A DNA stretch of 64,000 nucleotides from contig JAHLEZ010000025.1 in the NCBI GenBank assembly GCA_020726505.1, positions 558,001 to 622,000 of the forward strand, read 5' to 3'. Shown in pieces: positions 46,625 through 59,115 of this stretch. This DNA comes from Leptodontidium sp. MPI-SDFR-AT-0119. Taxonomy: Eukaryota; Ascomycota; Leotiomycetes; Helotiales; Leptodontidiaceae. Numbering within the stretch: the first letter of the stretch is position 1; every line of letters starts with the position of its first letter. The position numbers and the translations under genes are program-made. The notes under the pieces were generated by a model that was not told the DNA's origin, made no database searches, and was given only the letters and a program-made list of their open reading frames with translations.

Positions 46625-47086
46625 ATCGTCAGCTGGCGCAGCGGGCTTCCTTAGTTCGCAGTCGCTCTCAGTCAGTGCAAGCGAGTGCGGATCGGAAGCG
46701 AGTGCGGATTTTTGATTTTTTGGTGAGGAACACACCAAAAAGAAGGCTCAGGCAGGACCCCCCCCCCTAAATTTTGGTGTGATAATTGCCCATACAACTC
46801 CTTCGAAAGGCATAAATACCAGATTAAGTCTTAACGCAAGTAAGTAAGTATATTAAAAAAAGTGATGCATCTATTATTTAGTTATTTATGCATATGTATA
46901 TCAAGTTTTTATTATGATATCTTTTAATTACGTAGAGTTATTCCTTTTTAAAGTCGTATTACTACGAAAAATCGTCTGATTTCCTCACCAAAAAATCAAA
47001 AATCCGCACTCGCTTCCGATCCGCACTCGCTTGCACTGACTAAGACTGAAAGGATGTAGGAAGCCCACCGTAGGCGAGCTGACGAT
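46625..47086. mobile_element. 462-bp MITE, Tc1/mariner-type
   Basis: The ends read ATCGTCAGC...GCTGACGAT, flanked by TA (46623-46624 and 47087-47088). The arms extend about 110 bases. Their inner 60 or so are identical and contain a 12-mer, GCGAGTGCGGAT, twice per arm. The outer half has drifted and includes small indels. There is no coding capacity. It lies 200 bp downstream of the E1-alpha stop, and the inner arm identity suggests a fairly recent copy. Confidence 0.85.
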
Positions 47087-47088
47087 TA

Positions 47089-47755
47089 TCGAGGAAATAG
47101 ACGCTGGTTATCATCCACCCAGCGCCTATCCTCAACATTCCACCATGCTCCGCACGAGATGGAGCAGCCTGCTCGGTGGTTGGACCGGAGGGGGTTCAGA
47201 GTCTGCCTCAGGACTGTGTGGTTCGTCATCTTCAAGGAATACCGGACCCTGCGTATCCTTAGGGGATTGCTTGTAACGGTGATGGGAAGATGGCTGTTGG
47301 TAGGTATGAGTCACATGATGAATGACATGGTTGATTCATCTGCTACAAGTGTCATTTGTACCTAGATTTTAATATTGGAGCCTACGGTTGCCTATCGTTC
47401 AGATGACTTATAAAAGCCTCAGTAGCTGTAATCTCAATTAATCAGTCGAATGCTGTTTACTGCACATAACCCCGCCAGCTGACATGCCGCTTCCCATTAG
47501 ATTTCGCCTTTTTTGTCTGCTAGATAACGTGTTTCGCTCTCCTCGAAGACGTGAGTCTCAATTGTTAATTGCAATCCGTCTCCCGCTCTCATGAAATTTC
47601 ATTAAAGATAGTAACATTTTGTATAGCTGTCCGGTACGCGCACTTGCTCTTCGTACAGGTACGCCCATTACTGGTCCTTTTATTGGGGTAGCGCCTGGAA
47701 AGTCCCCGCAGGTACGATCGTCGTCACAGATCTCGGCTGTTCACAATAGACAGTA
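47089..47755. other. Gene-poor junction to the AT-rich block
   Basis: Open frames on both strands at about 47130-47365 have no recognisable domain. Composition shifts to AT-rich from about 47770. Confidence 0.4.
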
Positions 47756-48300
47756 AGTCCTCATGGCAATCGTTAAAGCGCTTAAGCATTAGAAAATTTA
47801 CTTATAAGGAGCTAAGTTCCCCGTTATTATTTACATTGATTATATAAATCTTCGAACCTTTATTACTACTAAGGTCCTTGATAATCGAAGGTTAGCTAGA
47901 TAGTCGGAGAAACTCGCCTCTTTTGACTTAGTTATTAAGTACGTCTAAGGGAAAAATAACGCAAGAGTAGACGTATTAAGCAGATTGCCTGGTTACGAAA
48001 GTAACAAAGTTTATAACGAAACGGCGCTACTTAAGGAATTAGACAATAGGGACGTGGTGCCTAACGTCCGAGAAGCGGCCGCCGTCGAATACGACATAAG
48101 AGGCCCTTGGTTCGATACGCTAAAAGCGGCCTAAGAAAGGGACCGGTCGTCTTTAGACCAAACCAAGAAGCCCGTTAGACAAAATATTATAAGAAACGGG
48201 ATTATACGAGTTAACGGGAAAATCTAGCTACTACCTAGCTTAGTAAAAGCCTACGTTAAAGAATAATACGGACTTCCCGCGTATAAACTGTTGGTCCACA
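47756..48300 (+). pseudogene. Ty3/gypsy polyprotein remnant, RNase H to integrase start
   Basis: The plus strand reads AIVKALKH, then an IYIDYINLRTFITTK stretch where the family has YTDHKNL, then RRLAR, SEKLASFDLVIKYV and GKNNARVDVLSRLPGYESNK, with stops replacing Trp and Gln. This is the RNase H end of a gypsy element (the family shows GKxNxxADALSR), followed by the beginning of the integrase zinc-binding part. It is inactivated by RIP-like transitions. Confidence 0.8.
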
Positions 48301-48317
48301 GGTCCCTACATAAGCAT

Positions 48318-48545
48318 ACTTCGGTCTGGAAAGGGGGTGCGGGTCAAAGTCAGGGGTCAGAGCCTAGCCGGACTAGTTTCGGTGGACATTCGGTAGGGTT
48401 CCGTAGTATATAGTCTAGCTCTCCTCGCATTCTCTTAGAAAATACACAAATTTTTCAACTATATATTATTTACTCTATCACTATACTTACATTAGAATAT
48501 ATTCACATATACGGCGTGGTACATAAACCGGTATTACACTAATAC
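48318..48545. repeat. Dispersed repeat, copy B (gypsy-associated)
   Basis: Diverged copy of about 8868-9070. This copy keeps C or G at many sites where copy A has T or A, so copy A was mutated more. It follows directly on gypsy integrase-region sequence. Confidence 0.7.
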
Positions 48546-49079
48546 TAATTAGTAGTAAGCTTATATCGTCAACCTTATTATAAACAGAAAAGGTCTCAGG
48601 CTATAGAGCGAATTTTAGGCTTTAACTTAAGGAGTACTTAATTATATTTTCCTTAAAGGGCATTTTACCTTTTCTAAATTGTAGAGGAAAAGCAACTTCT
48701 CTCTTGAGACTCGACTAAGACTATCGCACGTTAGAAAAGAGCTATTATAACACGACAGTCACTTTACGAAGATTGTTAAGTTAATATCCTTAAAATTCAG
48801 AACTTTAGATCCTTTAAATAGTACTAGAGGATTACTTACGAATCGTATCCGACATAATAGCGGATACTTTAAACTATACGCCAGAGCTAGAATTAACTCT
48901 AAAAACATTTAATAATACGGTTAGATTAGGAGAAACGCTAAATCTTAGTCTAATTTTCACAGGAGATATAATAATATACTCGCGGAAGTTCCGAGAGTCC
49001 TTCTACGATAATAACACTAAGGGAGAATTCCTTTTCTAAGATTTTTAGGAGCATTTTAAGGACTAGACAGCGAACGAGT

Positions 49080-50340
49080 TTAGGTTAATCGAAGTAACAG
49101 AGCGCAAATACTTTAGAGACGACTTACGAGCTTTTAGTGTGTTTATACGACGGGGAAAGGGAACAAGGACGGCAGACGCTTTAGTAGAGGTAGTGCGAGC
49201 GGAGGAGAATATATGGCTAGGAGACTAAGTAGAAATGTAAATTCGGAACTACCCCGAATCGGTACTGAATTACCTCCGGGAATTAGTCTCTCGCTTACTA
49301 CTGTTAATCTTAATAACACTTTAATAAAATTAACCCCTAATGTCTCCATAATACTAACTAAATATAGTCATCTATTCCGTGGAGGACACTCCTTTAGAGG
49401 GAGTAGAGGCGAAGTCTATAGAGACAATTCAGTTATTAGTATCGCCTAAGATTTCCTTTACTAGGGGAAATAAGGCCAAAGATCTATACAGTGTAACCCC
49501 ACTTATAGTTCTAAAGAAGGAGTTCTTATTTACTCTTAAAAGGGATCTCTTAAGTAATCTCTACTTGTGGAGATTAAATGACTATATATTGCCGAATCTT
49601 ACTTTATTATTAGTAATATACCCACGGGACGAGTTATTATTACTATTTGAGGTTCTTAGGACTACTAAACTATATACAGAGCTAATTCGGCTATTATAGT
49701 ATATTATAAATCTATTAACCTCAGACTAAGCGAAATCGTTAATAAACCTTACTAAGATATATACTAAGGAGCTCTAATATAGTAAAGGGAGAGATTACTT
49801 AGATAAGAAGCTCTATATCTTTATAAATCTGTGTTAGCGAGTATCAGTCGAAACCACTATCTAAAACTAAGCCTTTCTGTCTATATTACGAGACAGAGCC
49901 AATTTATACTTTTACTAGTACTTTTAAAATAAGGGGTACTCTTTTAATAAGCTCGTTAAGACGACCCGCGGCCACTTTAAGATAAAGGACAGAATTAATA
50001 AGTTCCTTAGCCGCTAGTTTAGTCTGACTTTCTCGTCGTTTTAAGAGGAATCTCACTAAAAGGGGAGGTCTGTTAGATTTTGACTTCGGTAACTCGTGCC
50101 GATTCTACGCGAGAATAGCCGGAGTAATCTCCACTGCTTACGCGGACCGGAAATTACTCTCGTATTCGATTACGTAGTCCGTAAGAGCCACGTAATCGAT
50201 TACGTAGTCGTCGAAGCTTCTAGAGAAGCTAATATTATGTATATAACTACCGAAGAGCCCTTATGGCTCTTCTCTCAAGCAAGCAATCTACTTTGTCTCT
50301 AATCACGTGTCCTCACCTACTGCGCTTCCTCTCTTCTGAT
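49080..50340 (+). pseudogene. Retrotransposon gag-like remnant
   Basis: Pieces of one protein are readable with stops between them: RGKGTRTADALVEVVRAEE (about 49155-49210), YPRDELLLLFEVLRTTKLYTELIRLL (49620-49699), YLDKKLYIFINLC (about 49800), LRDRANLYFY, and YSFNKLVKTTRGHFK (about 49930). This order matches gag-type proteins of fungal LTR elements, which typically read YLDRKLLIF..C, LKGRAAxFFYD, HFETEE. The degenerate frame rules out function. Confidence 0.6.
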
Positions 50341-53300
50341 TGGCTCACCTATTTTCACATAGGAAAGTATCTGAGATAGTCCCGTCTTTTAGCCCGAGCC
50401 AAATAATAACTAACTCGGCTTGCTCGTAGAGAGTATTTATTATCTGAACCTGTAAAAAGCGCTTTATAAGATTATCTTAGTTAATATAAATAGTATTTAT
50501 TTATATATACGTAATCCGAGATAACTCTCTAGTTTAAAGCTTCTTAAAGGCGGCTAATAGATTTAGTTAAACTTCGAGCCTAGCGCCGTTATAATAAACT
50601 ATAGTAAAGAAATAGATAGGAATCTTAGTCGAAGAAAGATAAGGGCATACTAAATCGCCTTATATATACGACAAGGCATCGAATAGGGAAGCGCTATTTA
50701 GTTTAAAGGTATAAAGAGTAAAAGATATCTCTCTATTAGGTTAGTGCCGCTAGTCGAGTTCGATCAGACGAACGCAAGTCACAAAAGAAAGAGGTTCATA
50801 AACGAAAGTGTTATCTAAATTTGCTACTATTAATCCCATTAATATATAAGAATCCTGTATTTTGTAGAGGTAAGGTAAAAGTACTGAAATCGGTTGGACA
50901 AGAGAATAGAGTATTATTTCTAGTAAATTAGAAGCTAAGATTTAGCAGACTTCACTTAATACAGGTTGCACAGATATAAGTTGAGATTCACTGCAGCCTT
51001 GAAAAGGACATCGCCAAGGTAAAAGGCTATCATTGTGGCGGAAAACTCATTGAACTATCTTAGCAATATTTTCCCGCTACCCTGATAAGATCGAGTGGAA
51101 GGAAAGGGGCTGAAATATTGATCAATATTGGCGTTTTTCTGGCTAATACCAGGACTTAAGCCCCATGCCCTAAGGAAGAACCCGCGCCATACTTTATATT
51201 TAGCTTCCTGCTTCAATTTATATACTTCTTCTCCTGAAATAATAAAGAGATTGAATCCGCGCAGTCTCGCTAATAGCGACCGCCTACTACTTAAGGATAG
51301 TCTTAATAAAGTTATAAATACTTGGCGAACGCTCTGAGAAGACCTATCTAAGCTAGCTGCGTTTTATAAGTTATTATCTAAAAGCTCTTAACCCGGCTTT
51401 CTTCGAAAAAGTTGCCGAATTATCAGGTAAAGACCACGTTTAAATCCACGACCACGAGTTTATTAGGCTAACGTATAATATAGTACGACATTTAAACACT
51501 AAATCGCAATTTGTCTTAGAGATTTATCTACTACAAAATGAGTACTCAGATACCCAAGAAGGCGATTAAATCGCCCTAAATATAATATACTTCCTCATCT
51601 CTGTACCCCCCATAAGCCTTAGCTTCGCTAACGAGCCCCTTTAATTTCATAAATTCTATACATATACCTTAAGCCTCTCACGTCACGAGACTAAAGTAAA
51701 AAGGTCCTAGTCTAACCGAAACTAAAGAACTTACTAAGTAGTACATCGCACCTTTTATATTATCCCCTTAATTATATTAATACCCAACAGGCTAATAGCC
51801 TTTACTAAACTAACTTTCTTAACTAATTATTCCTAACTCCGCTACAAATCCGAGCTTAAATAGACATTAAATACAATCTATTCCTACAGCACCTAACGAA
51901 AAAAGCCTCCCATCACCACTAGGAATAGTACAAGTACATCTCGCAGATTACCCGCAGCGTTAGAGACACATACAGAACCCTCCACAAAACATTTTATATT
52001 AAGCTATTACTAAGAAAAGCTAACTGCAGAGTTAGGAACGTGAAGTCTATATAGCGCAGCTAGAATTAGTTAAGGGAATGGAATATGTAGAGCAGTTAAA
52101 GGAGGAACGCAAGAAGTAGTAGTATGCAAAGTAACTAGTAAAGACGAGACACTATATTAGTTAGACGTGTATTATCATAGGGAAAACTTATATTATAATA
52201 GGCTTGGTAATAGCTACTACTTGTAGTGTTATAATATGTTTAGCTAATTATTTGCCTAGAGATAGTGTTAGGATAGTAGGAGGCGGTGCTGGATTCGATA
52301 TTAGTATGCCTAACTAAATACTAGATAACCTTTAGTTTATACTACTAGATTGTACTTAACACTCTTGATTATTTCTTTTGAAATGTTCTTGTCCATTTTT
52401 TTCTTTTATTTTTTCTCTTAAGTTTATATATATAACTTTACATATCACTTAGGGTTTAGTAATAATAAAATTAAAACGTTTTAATTCTAAGTTAATTGAT
52501 AAGAGGGGCGAACGGAGCTTGCTGCTGAACTATTCGCTAAACAATTGGATGCGCAGGGTCTACTATCTGCATCTTTATTTCCGGGTGCGATTAGTATGTT
52601 CCAGGTTCCGGTCACAATTAAATGAGTTGAGCAGACTGAGAAATATGGAAGTTTGTTTCTGGGGTCTTAATAAGACATAATATAATAACAATAGATTGTA
52701 ATTGGTTATAACAAATGACTTGTGTTTAAAGTGAAATAACATAAAGTTAAAAAGTAAATAAGTATCAATATATTTGTTATATTATTATAAAAGACTAAAC
52801 AAAATATAATGTATAATGTAAGAGTCACAAAATAAGCAAAAGATTCACTCGTAAGCTAATTAAGGATTAATTTTCGAGAGGGAAAAAGAGTTTAATTCTT
52901 TAATTCTAATAGTAATTAAAGCATTTATAAGTGACTAAGTCGCTAAGATTACTTCTTTAACCTAAGTACCTAAGGCACAAATAACAGGCTCTCCTCCCAT
53001 TTTATATTGGAAATACAAAGGTTTAAAAAACTTTTTAGAAATTAACTTATTAACAAATTACCTATTTTAAAGTTTTGTAACAAATACAACTATTATATAA
53101 AAGTTATTGATTTAGGAAATCAACTTTAAGAGCATAATAAAAGCGTCAAGCAAATGAGGAGAGGTCTCATTCAAGCTTTTTACTAATATATGCTTTTAGT
53201 AGTATTTTGTAATTATTACGTAATGTATTAATATTTAAAATATAAGCTTTAAAACGTTAATTTAAGATCTTAAGATAATTTCCAGCTGTAATTAGTACAA

Positions 53301-54550
53301 GCATTAATAACTATAGGCCAAAATGCACTTAAACTACAAAAACATCAGATTTTAAACTTATTTAAAGCCTCTTTTGAAATCCTTACTTATCACCTCGAGC
53401 TAATTAAAATAACAAGATAAAAAAATTATAAGGTATATAAGGAAAGAAGGTATTAAGATCTACCTCGGCTAAAGAAGAGAATAGTTCTTAGTAAATTGCA
53501 CTAAATAGCTAATTAAGGAAAAGTAATACCTCTTATTATAAATAAAACAATATGTAATTCACTTTTATTAAAAAGCAATTACTTTGTATTGTATTATAGT
53601 AATTAAGTAACGTCCCACCTTACTATTCCGCTTACTCTTTTACACTAAAAACAACAATTTTGGGGTATTAATATCTTTATAACTAATTAATAAAACTTTA
53701 TAATTTTTTTATATTCACACTTACTAGCTCTTTTAACTGACTTTGCAAAGACAAATAATTTGAATCATGAATTATTACGTAATATTAGATTTAAGTTTTT
53801 ACATATATAAAACACCGAAAATCACGTACTAATAACTTCCTTGATAATTTATATAATTTAATAAAACTTAAAACACATAAAGATAGTATATAAATCTTAA
53901 CGTTTTGAAAAAATTAAGGTAATTGTATTGGTAGTTGTGTTTTAATTAAGCAATTAATTCTCTCATCCAAATTATTTGTATAGTGCTTTGTATTTTACTT
54001 AATTATAAAAATTATTATTAATAGAACAACTTGAAACTCAGTAATCTTGAAATTCCATATAAATACACCTTAATTACAAGTTTCAAGTTTTTATATTAAT
54101 AATTGTGGAAGTTATTAGAAAAATAAGAAAAGACATTTTACACCAAATTTGTATGGGAGAAATTTCTTAAACTTTAAATACATAATTTGTAATATTACGT
54201 AATATGAAATAAACATCACTGTAAAATATAAAAGATCTCATAAAAACATTATAAATCTTCAATTTCAGCTTATTCTATTAACAAATAATAAAAATATTAA
54301 TTGTCAAAAGAGGTGAGTTTTGGTATAAAATGGTGGGCGGAATTGTAGGGTGGGGCGTTATAAAGTACACTGGGTTTTAATAATTAATTGCAATTTTGGT
54401 ATTCTTTACTAAATTTAAGGCGTAGTGGAGTCTCGCTACAGAGGCTTACAAGGGCCTATATTTCTGGCAGTTGGGGGGGGGGGGGGGGGGTTCTGAAACT
54501 CTAAGCAAGCTCTGCTGCCAAATTTTATCCTCAATGAAGATATATATCTG
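50341..54550. other. AT-rich block without genes
   Basis: No credible gene. Composition becomes extremely AT-rich from about 52,680 to 54,320. A possible diverged inverted repeat joins about 53605-53655 with 54316-54365 (shared order GGAATRGTARGGTGGGRCGTTA). An 18-base G run lies at 54473-54490 just before the gene-bearing DNA resumes. Confidence 0.5.
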
Positions 54551-54879
54551 CACATTATGACTGTACTATCACAGGCGCATAAAAGATATAAGAGAAGGAG
54601 GTAATAAAAACATATAAGGAAAATTCAACAATGTCACACAAAAGATAATTGTGAGCAGCAACGATCAGCCTTTTTATTGTTCTCCTATTTGTAATCCAGA
54701 CTCTAGTCTTCCATCCACAAGACACTTTCCCTCCCACTCCACTACCTCCTTTTACTGAACATACCAAAGCAAATCCACGAACATCAGCAGATCCATCTGC
54801 AACAACAGACCTCCCTTCCCCCTCCCATCTCTGTTCCATCTACCCGAACCTAGTTGATTCCAGTCCTAATATAATTGGC

Positions 54880-55686
54880 CTAGCGGTGAACACCATTCCC
54901 GACACAGTATGGAACTGGATAAGAAGGACTTTGACAGAGCCTGATGACACCCTGGACCCAGCTCAAGCCGCTCTGGGAAGCGCTAGTGTACGAGTCTGCT
55001 TGGAAATACTCCGTGTTCCAACTCCCCGTGCAGCCAGAGAGTGTATTGCCAGAAACCCTTCGTGTGTATGGGTTGCTGATGACAAGACCGTAATTGAGAC
55101 TTGTAACAGTGAAGGTGTAAGCGGCTGTGTAGGTAGTGGTCCATGTCCGCTGATACTGAAACTGGACGGCAGTTGTCAAGATGGCGGCGATAAGGGTTAC
55201 GGTAGTTGTGGATCCCACGGTAAGGGCATTGGCAAGAGAATATCCCGATGTGACGGCGATCGCGTTACCTGGACCTGGGGGATTGCTGCTAGTAGCCTGG
55301 ATTACGCCGGACATGGCCACATCCCAGTTGTCGAAGTAGATGGTCTCCAAAATTTGTACTTCGGTGCTCTGATCGCAGCGCCCCTCTATGTGCGGACCAT
55401 ATGGGGCAGGTGATTCCGGAAGAGTGCTATTCACAGCTGCAGCGATGATGTCCTTGTTAAATCCACCGTCGAAGCTGAAGAGATTGTCTTTCTCAACCAT
55501 CTCTTGCCATTCTGATTCTTTCATAATCTCGACTCTATTGCCACTGCCAAAGATCAGAACCTCATCGGCTTGAATATGCGTAACATCCGCCGCGATATCA
55601 GAGGTGTTCGATGGAGGAGGAAGGACTGCAGCTGTAGATCCAGATGATAAAAAGAAGACAGAACAGAGGATCAAGAGAGACAACAT
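54880..55686 (-). CDS. Secreted protein of unknown function
   Basis: Single exon. I prefer the Met at 55686, which gives a clean signal peptide MLSLLILCSVFFLSSGSTAA; the upstream Met at 55704 adds six residues. The mature protein is about 245 residues, with an acidic N-terminal part (EVLIFGSGNRVEIMKESEW) and a Thr/Tyr-rich strand-like middle (YQRTWTTTYTAAYTFTV). Its four cysteines lie at EGRCD, SGCTG, RLCQS and VPYCV. It looks intact and has the look of lineage-restricted fungal secreted proteins. No enzyme motif seen. Confidence 0.75.
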   Translation of the reverse strand: MLSLLILCSVFFLSSGSTAAVLPPPSNTSDIAADVTHIQADEVLIFGSGNRVEIMKESEWQEMVEKDNLFSFDGGFNKDIIAAAVNSTLPESPAPYGPHIEGRCDQSTEVQILETIYFDNWDVAMSGVIQATSSNPPGPGNAIAVTSGYSLANALTVGSTTTVTLIAAILTTAVQFQYQRTWTTTYTAAYTFTVTSLNYGLVISNPYTRRVSGNTLSGCTGSWNTEYFQADSYTSASQSGLSWVQGVIRLCQSPSYPVPYCVGNGVHR

Positions 55687-55892
55687 TTTGACAGTATAAT
55701 GCAAAATTGTCGATTAGAAGTGCGTGGGATAATTGAAAATGGTGACTGAATGCCGCGTCTGGAATATAATTCTTAGCCACAAGGCCGATTTGTTTGAATC
55801 AACCGTCAGATGAGCGACCGTTCTTAATAATGAATAGTTTGTAAGTAAAAGATCTACCATGTGAAATTGAAATGGCTCGGCTTGGATCGCAT

Positions 55893-56167
55893 AATCTAAT
55901 AGAGTTTCTATATCACTTAGTCTAATAGATTTTCTATATGTGACCTATAATTCTTTGACTGAAATCGTCTGATAGCAGATGATTGCCGAGGATCACGCCG
56001 AAACTAAGGATAATAAGGAATGTCGGCATTTGACATCCTTGTGAATGTGCGCATACGTGTGGTCCGTATCTCTCTACAGGATCGGGCCGAGACTAAGGGA
56101 TATAAGGAAGGTCGGCGTTTGACATCCTTGTGGATGTAAACATACTATGGTCTGTGTCCCTCTTGAG
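55893..56167. repeat. Tandem repeats upstream of a small secreted protein gene
   Basis: First, a 27-base unit, TCTAATAGAxTTTCTATAT, occurs twice (about 55893-55945). Then an 89-base unit starting GGATCRSGCCGARACTAAGG occurs at 55990 and again at 56079. Both copies contain TTTGACATCCTTGTG. The copies have diverged by scattered substitutions. They lie about 460 bp before the next gene, so they could be promoter repeats. Confidence 0.7.
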
Positions 56168-56624
56168 CATCAGTAACTTTATGTTCAATATCAAACAATC
56201 AGCAGAGAAATCGAAGTCCACCAATAAGACTATACTGATACGTTGAGCAAATTTCTCGGCAATTGTTATTTAACTTTATAATATATATAGCCTGAAATCA
56301 TGAGCGATATATTCCTGTACATTGATCAGATCATCAAATGCACAAACAGTATCAAAACACCTAACAGGGTTGAAAGAGACTAGGTACAACGGAGGTACCA
56401 CGAGGGTTGTTGATATAGCTCTTCTCAATATTGCACTTTGCATACATCGTCAATCTTCCGCCCTCGGCACTTGTCTTTTGCCCTCCATGACACCACGCCC
56501 CACGACCGCGGGGGATATAAAGTCAAGCGCAAATCATCGTATCGTTCTGACTTAAAACAGTAATATCCCTTTTATGCCAACTAAGAGCTGTCAACATCAT
56601 CTGTAAAGCAACTGACTCGGCGCG

Positions 56625-57131
56625 ATGAAGATTCTTTCCATTCCTGTCGTCGTGTTATGGGCCAGTATTGCGACTCAAAGGTAGGCAAAGAGCCATGAAC
56701 ACATTCGAATATTGCTGACTTACTTGCACAAAGCGTACTTGCAAACAACCACGCTTCATGTTTTTGCAGCAACGGCGATAGTGCGAACACCAGAATCGCG
56801 TCACCAGCGTGCCAATATTATGCCAAACAAGGCTACTCGGTAAGTCTCCGTCTGGAAGTTTCAATTTACTCAACGTGCTAAATACATACTGATGTAACAC
56901 AGAATAGCGATGTATCTTGGAATTCTGGAACGGGGAGAGTATGATTAACATTTCTACCAATCGTTTCGCTTGCTAATGAGGTATCTATAGTGTGTTGCAA
57001 ACTCAGGATCCTATTTAATGGGCGACCAATGGGAAGCTGCTTGTCGTTCTATAGCTAGCTCAGGTTTCAATTGTCTCGACGGAAGGGGGAAATGCTATGC
57101 TTCGACTGGTCAAGTCAGGGGCAGGTGTTGA
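56625..57131 (+). CDS. Small secreted cysteine-rich protein, four exons
   Basis: No single long open frame covers it; I assembled it from splice signals. Exons 56625-56680, 56734-56839, 56903-56938 and 56991-57131 are all in phase. Branch-like GCTGAC and GCTAAT sequences precede two of the acceptors. The product is 112 residues: a signal peptide (MKILSIPVVVLWASIA) and a mature part with eight cysteines (HASCFCSNG, SPACQYY, a RCVANSG stretch, EAACRSI, FNCLDG, GKCYAS, GRC end). The length, signal and even Cys number match the profile of apoplastic effector-like proteins. That label is a profile match, not an identified function. Confidence 0.7.
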
Positions 57132-59115
57132 AAGTATTAACTCTCGGGGGACTTGGCTTATGATAATAAACATCGAGTTGTTAGCATCGGCTATTACTTA
57201 ATTATACAGGAGGAGCCTTCAGCTCACTTTGTCACCCCCCGTCTCTTCTTCCTTCAGACGTACTCAAGAACCCTTTTAGCCCCTGCTGCTCTCTACAACG
57301 TGAGACCGAACCAGTGCCCTTGGCGTATACAGTAGCAACTCCTATTTCACTGTTCCAAGTTCCCTCGATTCGAAGAACGAATGTCTATTTGCGCTCATCT
57401 TGACAGGTAAACTGTAATGGTCTGTGCCCCTAGCGTAGGCTACGTAATCAACTGGCTATATGAGGCCAACTAAAGGGAAGAGAATCCTTCCCTCCTTAGC
57501 AATTAGTTTCTGTACGAATTCAAGATTATCAGTTACTCTTTAGTGAATCTCCAGCTATTCTATGTTATTATTTACCTCAGCGAGCCAGTGATCATTACAT
57601 TAACCCCTCCGACATACCTCCACATATACCACTCGTCTATTGTACGCTTGACGATCGATATGAGAACATAGAAATCGGGGTTGGAAACCGGATGAATTCC
57701 AATGTGTTTGAACTCAGTTACAGACGTTCTACTTGCGTCTATTAGTCGTGGCCCTCCGCCCAAGCGTCTCGCTATAGGCCTATATACAGGTCCCGATCGA
57801 AGAGCATGGCGAAAGTACAGAAACAAGGCGAAGACAGTAGATACTAGAATTATCTATTGAATAGAGTCTAGAGAGCTTAAGAGACTATACTCAGAAATGG
57901 CGTACTGAGAGATATAAACATGCTCAGTTGTATGTATAATACGCTTCGGCCTTGTATTCTAGTAGCTTGGACCAGGTTTGCAATTACGGTCCACCAGGCA
58001 GGCTAGTTCGGTTGATGAGCATGTATAAGCCCTCCTATTCTCTTTTATCATTTTTAACACCCCTTGTTTTTTGTCTTCCTTGATTTGCTATTTCACATCT
58101 GCTTCCTTTCTATTTTCCCCTTCAAATCAAAGATCCTCCCGCTTGCTTGCTTCACTTCTGTCCCATCGCACCCCATTCTCTCGCCGCCTGAGAAAAAAAA
58201 AAAAAAAAAGATTAATCAATACATTAGCCAACTTAAGCTCCATAGTTACAGGATTGATTAATGAAAAAGAGCCTTTCATTTTTACCATATAGTTCAGTTT
58301 CATGCGCGATTTACGACTTATCACTCAGGTATACAATATCCTTTTGCAAGTCCTTCATTGGCCAAATTTGTCTCGCTCCAAGGTCCTTGTTTTTCTTCCC
58401 ACCATAATGACTAAAGTTCATGAGCCGAGAATTGAGAAATCCTTTGTCCCTTCAAAGTCATCTCCTCTTTGAAGTTACGATATTTTTTAGGGCCAAACAC
58501 GCCTTGTGGCAATCCTATCTGGTCCACATCAAGATGATTTAGCAGCATTTAGCGTGTACAAAAATTTTCACGTTTCTCGATAAATTTATTATTTATCAGA
58601 TAAGATAAGATAAGTGTCGTGCAAACACGCCTTGAGGTTCCACAGAGGCTAATGTGAGTCAATTGAACGTTGCGTAGTAGTGTATTCGACTGTTATTGTA
58701 TTATTCTACATAGTATATTCAAGCTTCCTAAATAAGGAAGCTCATAGACACTTTGGTTATAATACGGCAATATCAATATATAGCAATACTTATGACAGTA
58801 TTATGGAGGGAAGGAAGCCCAATAACCACACAACATGAGAGGTAGCAATCAGTGAGGTACGAGGAGGGTTCCTAGGTTAAGAAATTACAGATTAATTAAA
58901 TCTAAAGATATCACATATTTAAACAGACTAAAAGATTAAAAGAGGGAAAGGAAAAGATATACTAGATAGAAACTTCGTATGTACTGTGTATGTTAAACTA
59001 TTTACAAGCGTTGAGCCTTTTGATATAGAAAGAGCTTATCCGGTCAAGTGACAAAGAAGTACCCGAGGCCTCCCCTACCACAGTGTCACTAATACACTGA
59101 GCGACTCAAACGCAG
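57132..59115. other. Intergenic, with GATA cluster
   Basis: No convincing gene. Around 58598-58614 GATAAG occurs three times in direct succession, with an adjacent TTATC. Such clusters are classical binding sites for nitrogen GATA factors, but function is not shown. A 16-base A run is at about 58195-58210. Confidence 0.45.

Noticed and set aside
47132..47365. Overlapping small ORFs on both strands after the MITE
   Set aside because: No domain, no signal peptide, no splice partners; likely chance.
54886..55413. 175-residue plus-strand ORF
   Set aside because: Antisense shadow of the secreted-protein gene at 54880-55686, which has a signal peptide and a coherent strand pattern.
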